Shown in pieces: positions 20,966 to 32,218 of a DNA stretch of 37,120 bases (within the stretch, counting starts at the first letter, position 1; the number at the start of each line of letters is the position of its first letter). The DNA is taken from the NCBI RefSeq assembly GCF_000611645.1, contig NW_014013438.1, positions 1 through 37,120 on the forward strand. Reading direction: 5' to 3'. This DNA comes from Monoraphidium neglectum. Taxonomy: Eukaryota; Chlorophyta; Chlorophyceae; Sphaeropleales; Selenastraceae. The notes under the pieces were generated by a model, which saw only the letters and a list, made by a program, of their open reading frames with translations, searched no databases and was not told where the DNA came from. The translations under genes were made by a program, and so were the position numbers.

Positions 20966-23900
20966 ATGAAAGCCTTAACCCCTTCAAGCTGTCAGGCAAG
21001 GACGTCATTATATAATGATGGTGTCCCAACACGTCTGCCCTCGGCTGCCTGTGGCGCGGCGCCTGTGCGTCAGCACCGCCGCCTCGCAGTGAGCGTGTGC
21101 GCGGCCTTGCCGCCGCCACAAGTGGACAAGGGCTTCTCACTGCTGGAGTGGTCGTCCAAGCTTGTACCTCAGGGCGCGCTTGTGACTGGTGAGCTGGATC
21201 CCGGCGCGGCTGACCTTGCCCGCCATCCGCCACCCTCGCAGCCCCACACATTGCTCGGAACCTGGGACGCCGCCTACCTCGCGCCACACTTGGTCCTTGC
21301 CACCCCTGCCTCCTTGACAGGCGCCAAGCAGGGCTGGCAGCTAGGGTGGCAGACCATGGTGCGGGAGCTGGCGCCGCAGGACAGCGGCGGGGCCTACACT
21401 CGTCCCCAGTACTCCTTTGACAACGAGATCGGGTCCAGCCAGTTTCCGGTGGGCGAATGTGTGCATCTCAGCGCTATTGGTTCGGAATCCAGTACGCATG
21501 AAGGGTGTTAGTGCCCTGTCTCAGGAGACTTGGCAGGGCGGGGTGGGCAGCTAAATGCAGCGCCCACAATAGCATACCCAGCGTCATCTGCACCTTGGAT
21601 GGCCACTCATACCCAACAACACCACCCACCGCCCTCGCTGCAAAACAAAACTCCAAACCGCCCAGGCCGTGGCGGGGCGCTACCATCTCTATGTCGGCAA
21701 CGCCTGCCCCTGGTGCCACCGCGTGCTGCTGACTCTGGCAGTGCGCGGCATCGCGGGCGCCGTGACCATCACGCGGCTGCTGGATGAGCCTGAGAATGCG
21801 ACGCGCGGCGGCTGGGTGATGCCGCGGGAGGGGGACCCGGCGTTCGGCGCGCGAGACCTCTGGTGGGCTGGGTGCTGGGCGCAGGGTGCTGGCGGGCTCG
21901 GGGGTTGAGCAGGTGCAGCAATGCAGCCTGGCTTCACTCGGGCCGGAAGGAGGTGGGGGCCCACCTGGGAAGGGGAGTCGTGGAAAGCCGGCCTTTGGGC
22001 AGCTAGTGCCGTGCAGACGCTACATCTGCTGCACAAAGCCCCTGCAAACCCCCCCTCCATGTCATGCCGCTTGCCTTCCTGGCCCCCCACTTCAAGCCCC
22101 CTGTCCCCCCTGTACGTCATCAGACCCCCACCCTCCTCACCCTCCTCACCCTCCTCACCTGCCACCCACACCCTCACCACGTCCACCCCCTCACCCGCCC
22201 AACCCCTGACGCCCACAAAGGGAGGTGTACGACCGCGGCAGCCCCGGCTTCCGCGGGCGATGCACCGCGCCGCTCCTGGTGGACCGCGCCACGCGGCGCC
22301 TGGTGTGCAACGAGAGCGCGTCCCTGGTGCGGCAGTTTGGCGTGCTGGACCTGCCAGGCGCCAACGGCGTGGAGCTGCGGCCGGCGCACCTGGCAGCACA
22401 GATTGACGAGCTCAACGACTGGGTGGGTGGGGTGACAGGGAATGTTGGTGATCCGCCAGTGGTGGCTGTTCGGTCAGTGATGGGGGAGGTGAGTGTGCAC
22501 AGTCAGGAGTATGGGCGCTGCCGGGACGCACAGTGTTGACGGCGCAACCCACAAACTACTGTCCAGGCCGCCCTCATTGTGTGCCCCTCCTGGGTGCGGG
22601 CGCCCTTGCGCCGAACCCATGCCAGCTTCACAACACATGCCCCTTCTGTGCTCCCTCACCTCCGAACCCACGCCCAGATCTACCCGTCCATGAACAACGG
22701 CGTCTACCGCTGCGGCTTCTCCACCACCCAGGCCGCCTACGACACCGCAGCCAGGGAGCTGCACGACGGCCTGGCGCGCGCTGACGCCATTCTTGCCGGC
22801 AGCCGCTTCCTGGCCGGGGACAGGTGGGGGCCACCGCTGTCATGGGCGAGGGCGCTCATGACGGTTTGGTTCTCGGTTTAGTGCTGAGCCCACAGACAGG
22901 TGCTACGGTATCCCCTCCTGCCCTTTCCGGTCGCGAACAACATCTTTTTTGTGGATTGATGCATTTCTCGTCTTGCAGCACGCACACCCTCTGTGGGATG
23001 CGCGCTCCGTCTGCAGGAGAGGCGTTGGCTGTCAGCACCGCCTCTCCTGCCCCGCCCCACCACGCTCGCCCCTCCCTGCCGCAGCAACAACATCAACCAC
23101 CCCCATCCCCCCCGCAATCAATAACAAACAGATTCACCGAGGCGGACCTGCGGCTGTTCCCCACCATCGTGCGCTTTGACGCCGTGTACGCGGGAATATT
23201 CCGCTGCGGCCGGAGGCGCGTGGCAGACCACCCCCACCTGGCCGCCTGGATGCGCGACGTCCACCAGATCGTTGTGCCAGGGGGCGGCATGCAGGTGCGC
23301 GCGGCTGCCCCGCGGGTCGCATGGGGCTTGTCTTGGAGAGGTGCCTCCGATTGCGTGTGTGGTGCGTGCAGTCAAAGGACCACAGGCTTGCGGCTTCCCA
23401 GGAAACGCATCAGGCCGAATGAGTGCAGCTGATGCCTTGCTGCTCACTGGCGCTGATGAAGCAGAGTCTGGATGTGCGGAGTGAGGTCTCCCTCATGTTC
23501 CCAAGCTGCCGGTTCAACCCTGCCCCCCGCCCCCCCAAGGTTGCCGACACGTTTGATGTGGACGAGGCGCGGCGCAGCTACTACACAAACCTCTTCCCAC
23601 TCAACCCCAGCGGTGCGCACCGCTGGGGCGCAATGTGGTTTTGTGGCCAAGCAAACAAAAAGCGGGTGGGGTGTAGGGCTAGTGTTGTGCATCAGGAGGC
23701 TAAGTATTCCTAGTAGACAAAATGCAGGGTACGGCATCAAGGGGTGATTAGGTGGCTGAAAAAGCCGTCCACAGCTTTCATTTTGCAATTGTAAAATTAA
23801 ATCAGCGTCATTGCCTGTCCCCCCCTTTTCGGTACATCCCGCCCCGCAGGCATCGTCCCATCCGGCCCCACAGCCGCCGATCTGGCGCTCGACGCGCCCC

Positions 23901-23986
23901 ATCGCAGGGGTGGGGGCGGCCTGGGGGAGGTCTTCCACCTCAAGGCCAGCGGCAGCAGGGCGACGGCGGCTGCGGCGGCGCAGTAA
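20966..23986 (+). CDS. Plastid-type glutathionyl-hydroquinone reductase, 422 aa
   Basis: Eight exons join in phase to 423 codons: 20966-21188, 21321-21448, 21666-21862, 22221-22422, 22678-22823, 23132-23294, 23540-23612 and 23850-23986. Two acceptors end in AAG rather than CAG. The first 50 or so residues are Ser/Ala/Arg-rich, like a transit peptide. Family markers of the Xi-class glutathione transferases (YqjG/ECM4 type) follow: GRYHLYVGNACPWCHR with the catalytic Cys131, a segment EVYDRGSPGFRG, a VPVL-like PLLVDRATRRLVCNES, the helical domain entry PSMNNGVYRCGFSTTQAAYD, FLAGDR, FTEADLRLFPTIVRFD, and a C-terminal LNPSGIVPSGP. These enzymes use glutathione to reduce glutathionyl-hydroquinones. 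The active-site motif here has a second Cys (CPWC), where relatives I know usually have CPWA. Plastid location is inferred from the N-terminus. Confidence 0.93.
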
Positions 23987-24498
23987 GGTCCGCAGCAGGC
24001 GCAGGTGCAGCGCTTGTGTGTGCGTCCTCGTGTCATGACAGGGCTGGCCTTGGGGTTGTCTGCACTGGCAACTCCTTGCACAGTCAGAAGCAATCCATGC
24101 GGGGAGCTTAAGGGGTCACCAATATCTGGTGTCATTGTTAATCGGAACATGCTGTTGATGGACGCTTGTCATGGGCGTAGGACACGTGTACCTGTACCGC
24201 GCCCTGACAAGTTTGACTCACTGTGGACCCTTCGAGCACATATCCAGGGATGATACTGTGAGGTTTGCAACGCATGGGGCATCGTGACCTTTTTACTACT
24301 GCATGGAACCTCACCTCAATGACCCAGTTCAGCGCACAGTTGCTTGTCTTGCCCAGATCACATGGGGTACAGTAGTCATGATGAGGGCCCAGTAGCACGG
24401 AGCGCCCAAAGCTATACAGTAGATACACACACTAAGGCATATATGTAACAACGCGGTTGCATCACAATTGAAGCAGTTTGAAGACTGTACAAAACGCG
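23987..24498. other. Intergenic, no supported gene
   Basis: Follows the reductase stop and precedes the DnaJ start. TGTAA at 24444-24448 is a possible poly(A) signal, though it is far from the stop. I see no other gene or RNA. Confidence 0.5.
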
Positions 24499-26808
24499 AT
24501 GGAACCAGCACTTGCGAGCAGAGGCGTCAACGTGGCCGGAGGCACCTCCAACGCATTGTTACAAGGCAACCAGCAGCATCGGATAGCATGCCGGCGGCAT
24601 GCGGCGCTGCGGCGACCCCCGCGTCTGCGTCCTCACCACGAGCAGCAGCAGCGGCGCGCCCGAGCAGGGCGTCTACGCGCGGTCGTCGACCCTGCGCCCG
24701 CGGCGGCCTGGGCGGTCGCGACCCTCGACGACGTGTACGCGCTGCTTGGCCTGCCGGCTGAAGCTCAGTTTGCTGAGGTGCGCGCTGCGTACCGGCGATT
24801 GGCCGCGGCCAGCCACCCAGACGTGGACGCATCGCCGAACGCCAGCAACAAGTTCAAGGTGCGGGCTGCCCCTCTCGCACCTGGGTAGCATGCAGCAGCC
24901 CTATGCATGCAGATAGTCCATGGGCGCCCCTTCCCTCGTGGGCATGGCAGCCGCGCCAGCCTTGCAATGGGACCGGGGGCGCTTGTAACATGGCTGTAAA
25001 CACCGGATGCCGTCCTCCTTGGCGGCGACGGCCTGCCTGCCTCCGCGCCTTCCAGGCCATCAACCTAGCGCTGGAGGTGCTCAGTGACGAAACCCTGCGG
25101 CAGCAGTGCGGCGGCGGCGCGGGCGTGGGGGCGCTGGGCCCCAAGTACTCGTTCCTGCGTGACTACCTCCTGGGGCACGGCTTTGCAGGGGGTGAGCCCA
25201 GGGTCGCGTAAGGGAGGTGCGCGGTTCGCGGCCGTATGACGCATCACAGCTGGGACGAGCGATGCTTGCTTTTGGGGCTTGTTGGCGCTGTATTGATGCG
25301 CTCTGCTATGCGCTCCAAACCTGATGTGCAAGCAGGGAAGGCATCCATGCGGAAGAGCGAACAAAAAGTCACACGCCTCTCTGCCTTGCCCCCTGCCATG
25401 CCAGATGGACCGTCCATACGCAACGCCGGCAGCGGACGTGCCAGCGGCGGCGGCATCGGTGGCGCGGGGGCGGCGTCTGTGCGGCAGGAGCGCGGCACTG
25501 ACGTTTACACAGTGGCCGGGCTGGAGTTTGAGCAGTCCATAACGGGGGCGGAGAAGTCGCTGTCGCTGACGTCATACGGATGCTGCAGAGAGTGCAAGGT
25601 GCGGGCAATGCAGGGGTTTGTTGTGCGAAAGCAAAGGGGGTCTTGGGGATGCGGACACAGCTACTGTACAGAAATCGTGGGAAGGTTGCGGCAGCCCCTG
25701 TTCTTCGGGATCTTGTTGTTGCTTGTTTTCACCTGCATCGGTCCAGTCAACACTGCAAGCGAGTCCAGGGGATCTGTTTCGGCTGCTGGTCATATTACAT
25801 GGCCAGATCAGTCCCTTTCTCACCACGTGCACCGCACCCACTCCTCTCGCGTCCTCCGCCACCCCGTGTCCTTGAGTGCAGGGCACCGGTGTGGAGTCCG
25901 CCGACCGCGCTGCCTTGTGCCCCATCTGCAGCGGAGCCGGCACCATCATGCGCCGCGAGTGGGGCGGCGACGGCATCGCCCGCCCCCTGCTCCCCGCCGC
26001 CTGCCCCGCCTGTTACGGCGCCGGCCGCGCGGCCGCGCGTGCATGCGGGCGCTGCCGCGGCGAGGGCAGGGCGCGGATGCTGCGGACCGTGCGGGTGCGA
26101 GTGCCGGCCGGCGTCGGGGACGGCCAGATCCTGCGCGTCAAGGGGCAGGGCGACGCCGGGCGCCGCGGCGGCGCCGCGGGGGACTTGTTCGTGAAGCTGC
26201 AGGTCCACGATCTGGGGCGCGCCGGCATCGAGCGCGTCGGCGACGACCTGCACAGCATCCTGCCCTTGGGGCTGTATGACGCGCTGCTGGGGGTGGAGGT
26301 GGCGGTGGCGACAGTGAGGGGGCAGAGGACCATCAGCGTGCCGGCCGGTGAGGCTGGGGGTGTGGCCACCTTGTCGGCGCAGTGATTGAGACGAGGTACA
26401 GGACGCGACTCATCGAGCTGTGCGCGCTCTTGATGTTTGGCGACGCCGGCAGCCAATCATGTTGAGTTGGCCCGTCTCGTGACGTGCCCCGTCCCGCCCC
26501 GCCCCGTCCGGTCACCTCCCAGGCACCCAGCACGGCGACGCCCTGCGCCTCGACAACGCCGGCGTCGTGGCCAGCACAGACGGCGGCCTCGTCTACGGCC
26601 ACCACTACTTCAACGTGCGCGTCAGGGTGCCCCTGGAAGGGGAGGTCACGCCGCGTGCTCGGGAGCTGCTGCTGCAGCTGGCGGCGCTCAGGGGCGCGAC
26701 GGGCGGGGGCGGGCAGCGCTCTGGCGATGGTGATGGCGGTCCGAAGGGGCAGCCAGGGGACGAGCGGCAGCGGCAGCGACATGCAAAGGGGACCACTCAG
26801 CAAGAGCA

Positions 26809-26840
<32 letters not shown>

Positions 26841-26863
26841 CGCAGAAGCTCCAGCAGCAGTAG
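24499..26863 (+). CDS. Organellar type I DnaJ (Hsp40) co-chaperone, 498 aa
   Basis: Exons 24499-24858, 25056-25191, 25405-25598, 25882-26347 and 26523-26863 join in phase to 499 codons. Residues 1-75 are Arg/Ala/His-rich and look like a transit peptide. The J domain starts near 77 (DDVYALLGLP) with HPD at 106-108 and continues across intron 1 (AINLALEVLSDE). A short Gly-rich linker follows. The zinc-finger domain has all four CxxCxGxG repeats: CRECKGTG (split by intron 3), CPICSGAG, CPACYGAG and CGRCRGEG. Substrate-binding CTDs follow (VRVPAGVGDGQILRVKGQG, GDLFVKLQV, VPAGTQHGDALRL). It should stimulate an organellar Hsp70. The last 30 or so residues are a Gln-rich tail encoded by an impure CAG repeat, which is unusual for DnaJ. 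The start codon is the only in-frame ATG before the J domain in exon 1; an upstream exon cannot be excluded. Confidence 0.92.
26798..26863 (+). repeat. Impure (CAG)n tract encoding a Gln tail
   Basis: CAG triplets interrupted by AAG, CCG and CTC encode the C-terminal Gln/Lys-rich tail of the DnaJ protein and run up to its stop codon. Similar triplets continue a little past the stop. Confidence 0.9.
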
Positions 26864-27519
26864 CAACAGCAGCAATAGCATCAGCAGGGCAGGCGGCGTT
26901 TGTCGGCGTAGGATCGGGAAAACAAGTGCCATCGCCCATGGCCGTTCACATCGTGAGCAGGCGGGCACAGCAGTGTGGCTGTATCAACAATTATTGGCTG
27001 GCAGCTTTGATGCTGTTTCTGGCCATCATGTATTTGCTTCAGGCGAATGTAGATCCGTTCCTGGCATTGTTGCTGAAGCAATTCAGGCGGTTTTGTGCAA
27101 TTTGGTGCAACTTGGGACTGTGTCATTTCTGGAAATTGTGTCATTTCTGCTTATTGGCAAGGCACAATACCCTTTCTCACTGTGTGCTCTGAGCTGCCAA
27201 TGTCTGCTCATGCCAATTCGATGATTATCAGTATATCAAGCTGCTGCACTTGCCAGATCAGGTCACTCCATGACACTCAGCAGATTCAGTTTGGTCACCG
27301 GCAAGCCGAATGGCTTAGGTGATATCCACTTTCACGTCAAGGGGTGGCGGTTACGTCGTGTAACAAACTCAAAGAACAAAGCAATGCATGCACAGTCATT
27401 GAAAGGAGGTCCACATGGTGGGCGCAACACATTAACAGCCATGCAGCTAGCCTCCATGATTCCGGGGCTGGCCTGTGGCATGGGCGGGAGGGACGCGACG
27501 CAGCCGCATGCTCGGCTGG
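26864..27519. other. Intergenic between convergent genes
   Basis: No supported coding region. It holds the 3' UTRs of the DnaJ gene and of the lysine-rich gene. On the plus strand TGTAA occurs at 27359-27363, nearly 500 bases after the DnaJ stop, a weak poly(A) candidate. Confidence 0.45.
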
Positions 27520-27892
27520 CTACTGGCCGCCGCTCTTCCCCTTCTCCTTGCCGACCTTGTCCTTTTCCTTCTTTTTGAGCGTAGCTTTGGCACTAGCCTT
27601 GTCCTGATTCCTCTCCTTGTCCTTGTGCTTCTTCTTGGCACTCTTCTCTCTGTGGGCGTCTTCATGCTGGCCGCTGTTGGGTGCGCCCTCCTTTTTGCTG
27701 GGCAAGCCGCTGCCGCCGGTGTCAGCCGGCACTCCGTTTTCATGCCGGTGCTTTCCGCTGCTGCCGGCGTCTGCTGCCGCCACGCCGTCGCCGGCGCTGC
27801 CCCCGCCATCAGGTGGTGGCTGCTGTTTATGTTTGTGCTTCTGCTTTCTGTTGTGTGGTTGCTGCTGCCCCTGTTGCTGTTGCTGCTGCTTG

Positions 27893-27942
<50 letters not shown>

Positions 27943-28398
27943 GCCTGGACCAGTGGCAGCGCCGGGCGTTGCCGCTGACCCTGGCACCGCTACGACTGCA
28001 GCGCCTTTGTCCTTTTTGTGCTTTTTCTTAGCAGGCTTGCCGCCCTCTGGGGTTGCCGGCACAGCCGCTGCTGCCTGTCCGTCGTGCACCCCTGCCTCTG
28101 CTGCCGGCGGCGGCGCCTCTGAGTCGCGCCGCTTGCGCTTGTCTTTCCGCTGCTTTTTGTCGCCGTCGCTGGTGGTCACCTCAACGTCGTCGGCTGGGTC
28201 GTGCACGGCTGCAGCAGGCGCCGGCGCAGGCTCCTTGCCCTCCAGGGCGTCCGCAGCTGCCATCAAGTTCGCTACGAGGTCCGGCGGCAGGTGAGGGTGT
28301 GCGGCGAGCTGGTCGCGGATCGCTGCGGCTGCGGCCGCCACGGCGCATGGGCCCCGCTGCAGCACGGCGGCTCGGCAGAAGGTCCGCTGAGTGGCCAT
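27520..28398 (-). CDS. Lysine-rich polyglutamine protein, 292 aa, function unknown
   Basis: A single uninterrupted minus-strand frame runs from ATG at 28398-28396 to its stop at 27520. The N-terminus (residues 1-54) is Ala-rich and helical (AAIRDQLAAHPHLPPDLVAN) and is the only part that looks folded. The rest is low complexity: basic clusters KKQRKDKRKRR (81-91) and KPAKKKHKKDK (121-131), a glutamine tract at 154-180 encoded by CAG triplets, a His/Lys-rich patch, and a C-terminal 45 residues of alternating Lys with Asp/Glu. The basic clusters are typical nuclear or nucleolar signals, so a nuclear role is plausible but inferred. I recognise no family. It is convergent with the DnaJ gene. Confidence 0.75.
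27859..27939 (-). repeat. (CAG)n tract encoding polyglutamine
   Basis: On the minus strand, 15 consecutive CAG codons (27939-27895), a short His-Lys break and further CAG codons encode the polyglutamine run of the lysine-rich protein. Such tracts are length-variable. Confidence 0.95.
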
Positions 28399-28982
28399 CT
28401 AAGCGACAAATTCAAGTGACAGGATTGCTTCTCCGATGCTACACAAGCTAACGAGCCTTTAGGATAAACACTTGATGCCGACCCTTTTCGGATTGATGTC
28501 CTGGCATGGTTCAGACAAGTCGAGACCAAGATTTGAGATCCATACCAACCATGAAAGAGCTAAACTGCGTGCAGATGCGCAACGTCGTGATCTAGAATGC
28601 GGGTGACACCGTCAAAGCAGCAAAGCACGACACTTGATAATTTCGAATGCGCTCGGATCTGAGTTCAGTGGTCCTCAAGCGGATGAATTTCTTTTTATCC
28701 CTGACTTCCTTGCGCATCACCCACTGGCACCCGCTGCAGCTCGAGCGTACCTCGACACTGAGGCGCGTAGCGCGGAGCTCACGCAGGCGCGACATCTGAG
28801 GGTTAGCTGTCAATGTGCGTGGTTTCAGGCCTCCACGCCACCTGTGCACGGGGCACTTGGCGGGGCGCGCGGCGTGTGGTCCACCCGCTGCTCGACACAG
28901 CCGATCTCCCAGCGATTTGCTGCCGTGGGGATCGCGCTTCCGACCGCCACTCCCCTGCCACCGCAGGTGCAGCTTGCTCTCC
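28399..28982. promoter_or_regulatory. Divergent intergenic region
   Basis: Separates the divergent start codons at 28398 (minus) and 28983 (plus). Near its right end CTGCCACCGCAG, followed by the start codon a few bases on, could be the acceptor of a 5' UTR intron. I see no clear TATA box and no gene. Confidence 0.4.
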
Positions 28983-31658
28983 ATGGCCTCTGCGGGCATT
29001 GCGGGCCAGGCCTCCCTGCAAGGGGCACGGCCGTTTGCTAGTCCGTGCGCCGCTCCCGTGCCTTTGGCCTCGTGCCGGCAGCAACGGGCCGTGGCAAACC
29101 GCTCGACCTCTCGATCCGGCCCCCGCCATGAGGCGCACTACCCCGCCACGCCCGCGGCTGTGTGTGCCCCGCGGCGCTCCCCGGCGCCCCGCGGCCGCGC
29201 CGTGGCCGCCGCTGCAGCCGCCGGTCCAGCTGCGCCGCAGCTGCCCTCCGAGGCGGACGTCGTCGTCGTCGGCGCCGGCCTGGCCGGCCTCCACTGCGCG
29301 GAGCTGCTGCAGAAGCGCGGCGTGACCGCGCTGCTGCTCGAGGCGTCCGACGGCGTCGGCGGGCGCGTGCGGACGGACGACGTGGGCGGCTTTCTCCTGG
29401 ACCGCGGCTTCCAGATCTTTTTGACGGGTTACCCCTACGCGCAGCAGGTGCTGGACTACGAGGCCCTCCGCCTGCGCCCCTTCTACGCCGGCGCGCGCGT
29501 CTGGTTCAACGGCGGCTGGCACACCGTGGCGGACCCGCTGCGCCACTTTGTGGACGGCCTGCTGTCGCTGGCCAACCCCATAGGGTCTGTTGGGGACAAG
29601 GTCAACGTGGGGGTGTTCAGGCTCAAGAGCCTGCTGGGCTCGATCGATGACATCTTCGCGCGGCCAGAGACGACCATTGAGCAGCGGCTCAAGGTGGGAG
29701 GGGCGGGCCGGGGCGCAGGCCAAGCAGCCGTTTGTTGTTGGGGGTCGGCGAGGGCATGTTCCGTTGCGATTGCTGAGCCACTCGGCGTGCGGGGGGCCGG
29801 CTGGTCCAAGCAAAGATTGCCCAGCATGAAATGAACCCAATTCCGAGAGGCCGCATATGTCTCGTCTCCAAGGCCCAGGGCCAGCCCCTCGCCGCGCCTT
29901 GCGCCTCCTGACTGTCAAGCTGCCACCCACCCGCCCCCAGCAGTCCACCCACTGGTCGACCCCCCACCCCACCTTACCCAGGAGGAGGGCTTCTCCCCCG
30001 AGATCATCGACCGCTTCTTCCGGCCCTTCCTGGGGGGCATCTTCTTTGACACCAAGCTGGGCACCAGCAGCCGCCTCTTCTCATTCGTCATGCGCATGCT
30101 GGCCACAGGCCAGAACTGCCTACCGGAGGGCGGCATCGGCGCGGTGGCGGAGCAGCTCGGCGGGCGGCTGGCAGCGGACAGCCTCTTCCTTGGTGAGCGC
30201 TGGCAAGGGCCTGGGCACTTGTCGCACCCCTGGGCGCGGCTGCATCAGTCTCTTGAGCCTGACCTGGTTACGATTTGACTGCAATGGGAGGTCTGGGTGT
30301 GCAGCAGGCGCAACAGGCTGCTTTCCTGCGTTGAGCACCACCGGGGCTGGGCGCCGCATGGGCCGCTGATCGCGGCGGCAAAGGCCGCGTGGTGAGGACG
30401 CTAACCTAACATCAGCGTCCCCTCTTGCGCTCTGCCCCCACACACTCAGGGGCCAAGGTGGAGCGGATAGAGGGGGGTGGTGGCGACAACGCGGGGGCAC
30501 GCGTGGTGCTCGCGGACGGCCGCAGCGTGGTGGCGCGGCGCGGCGTGGTGGTGGCGACAGAGGGCCCAGAGGCGCGGCGGCTGCTTGCGGGCCGGCTGGA
30601 GGTGGGTGGGCAGCCTGGGGGACAGGGGCCTGTGAAGCTGGAGCAGGAGTGGTTGCGGGGCGACAGGCCTCAATTGAGTGTGATGTCTGTGAGAGGACTC
30701 CTAAATACTGGCAGGCGCGGGCACGAGCGAGTGGCTGCAGCGTCTAATTATCCTTCAAACGTGGTATGTCGCGCACGCGCCATGCCTGGAAAGCACCACC
30801 CTTCTCACTTCGGCCTGCATCACCTTGCCCCAGGCCTCCCCCTCCAAGCCGGAGGACGGCGTGGGCACCGCCTGCCTCTACTTCTCGGCCCCCTCACCCC
30901 CCAACCCCGACAACGTGCTCTACCTCAACGGCACCGGCAAGGGGCTCGTCAACAACGCCTGCTTCCCCAGCACCGTGTCCGCCAGCTACGCGCCAGCGGG
31001 GCAGGTGGGCGCTCTGGTGATCCCCTGACGTGCGCCGTACTTGTTCTCGAAGCTGGTTGGGCAGATAGAAGAGGGAGCGGCAGCGGCAGCAGCTGACGCT
31101 CCTGCAGCAGGTGCTGCTGCTGTCGCTGTTGATGTGCATCTGAGAAGTCCTTTAGACTACTTCAGCAACACTGAGCGCTAGACGGTCGAGCTCACCTTGA
31201 GCGGCGCCTCGTTCACCCATACGCGAGCCACGCGTCACCCATGAGCCACCTCGCTGAAGCCACCACCCGTTGCTCCCCGTATCCGATCCCATGACTGCTC
31301 GCCACAGGCGCTGGTGTCAGTGTCTGTCATCGGCACGCAGCCGCAGCTGAGCGACGACGAGCTGACGGCGGCGGTCAAGGCAGAGCTGGGCCCCTGGTTT
31401 GGCGCAGGCCAGGTCTCCAGCTGGCAGCACCTCCGCACCTACCGCATCCCCTTTGCCCAGCCCAGCCAGGCACCCCCGACCAACTTCCGGCGGCCGGTCG
31501 AGCTGGGCGGCGGCCTGTTTGTGTGCGGCGACCACAGGGACAGCGCCACGTTTGAGGGCGCCCTGGTGTCGGGGCGGCGCGCAGCAGAGGCGGTGCTGGC
31601 AAGCAGCAGCGGCGGCGTGGCGGCGCAGGCGGCGGCCAAGGTGACGAGCGCAGCGTGA
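28983..31658 (+). CDS. Plastid-type FAD-dependent amine-oxidase-like oxidoreductase, 531 aa
   Basis: Exons 28983-29693, 29982-30192, 30450-30601, 30834-31004 and 31308-31658 join in phase to 532 codons. The first 85 or so residues are Ser/Ala/Arg-rich, like a transit peptide. The Rossmann dinucleotide site follows: VVVVGAGLAGLHCAE (GAGLAG at 97-102), with the acidic ribose-binding residue in LLLEASDGVGGRVRTD (E120). Then come LLDRGFQIFLTGYPYAQ, a RFFRPFLGGIFFDTKLGTSSRLF segment, and the C-terminal FAD motif FVCGDHRDSATFEGALVSGR. This arrangement fits the plant and cyanobacterial amine-oxidase/protoporphyrinogen-oxidase-like family (such as Arabidopsis At3g09580, from memory). The physiological substrate of that family is not established, and carotenoid or porphyrin desaturase activity is not shown. 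Chloroplast location is inferred. Confidence 0.9.
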
Positions 31659-31948
31659 GGGGGACGCAGTGTCTTTTCATTGTTTGGTGATGAGCCTTGT
31701 TACGTTGCTTGTATCCCAACAGAGTGAGAGGTGAAGAAGCGTGCGCAGCACCCCGCTGTGTTCATCGGTTGAGCTGTGCCAATTTTGAGAGCAGCTGTGT
31801 GACACGATGCGTGACGGGGACCTCAAGTAATAAATTGGACATCTACACGTTGTAGCATCTGCATAGCTTTTGATACGCGATAGTCCCAAGCAGGCAAGGC
31901 TTCATTACCAAAAAACGTCGCGCAGGGCCTGAGAAGTCCAGCAACTGA

Positions 31949-31990
31949 CACTGCCCGGTCACAATCACACACTGCCCGGTCGCAATCTGC
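31949..31990 (+). repeat. 21-bp direct repeat, two copies
   Basis: Two adjacent 21-bp units starting CACTGCCCGGTC, with 3-4 differences near the end of the unit. Confidence 0.8.
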
Positions 31991-32047
31991 TGCCTTGCGA
32001 TGCGTACACGCGCACTCCGTGCGCTTTTTTTCAACGTGTCACCATAA

Positions 32048-32114
32048 CGTGTCGGCCACGGTAACATCAGTGTCGATCACTGCTTTCAGTGGCGATCACT
32101 GACGTCTCGACACG
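32048..32114. repeat. Nested inverted repeats
   Basis: Outer arms CGTGTCG (32048-32054) and CGACACG (32108-32114) enclose two copies, 19 bases apart, of a 15-base element CAGTG-KCGAT-CACTG (32068-32082 and 32087-32101), each itself an inverted repeat with 5-bp arms. CGACACG recurs at 32154-32160. It could be a cruciform or a dyad binding site; function unknown. Confidence 0.75.
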
Positions 32115-32218
32115 GCCTTGGCGTACGCCCAGTTCATCTTTATACATTCGTGGCGACACGATCACATTGATGTCATATCCATCTTGATTATACCATCAGC
32201 GCTGAAAGCTCGGACGGG

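Larger units (their letters stand above)
31659..32218. promoter_or_regulatory. Intergenic region with hairpin cluster upstream of the helicase
   Basis: Between two plus-strand genes. The left part should hold the 3' UTR of the FAD enzyme. From about 31949 to 32160 it is dense in short direct and inverted repeats (separate entries). TTTATA at 32139-32144, 75 bases before the helicase ATG, is a weak TATA candidate. Confidence 0.45.

Noticed and set aside
27475..28294. Plus-strand Leu/Cys-rich open frames opposite the lysine-rich gene
   Set aside because: They are antisense products of the CAG and lysine codons; the minus-strand frame has a proper ATG and stop.
31659..32218. tRNA or snRNA gene in the hairpin-rich intergenic region
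   Set aside because: The dyads do not fold into a cloverleaf and there are no A-box/B-box pairs at proper spacing.
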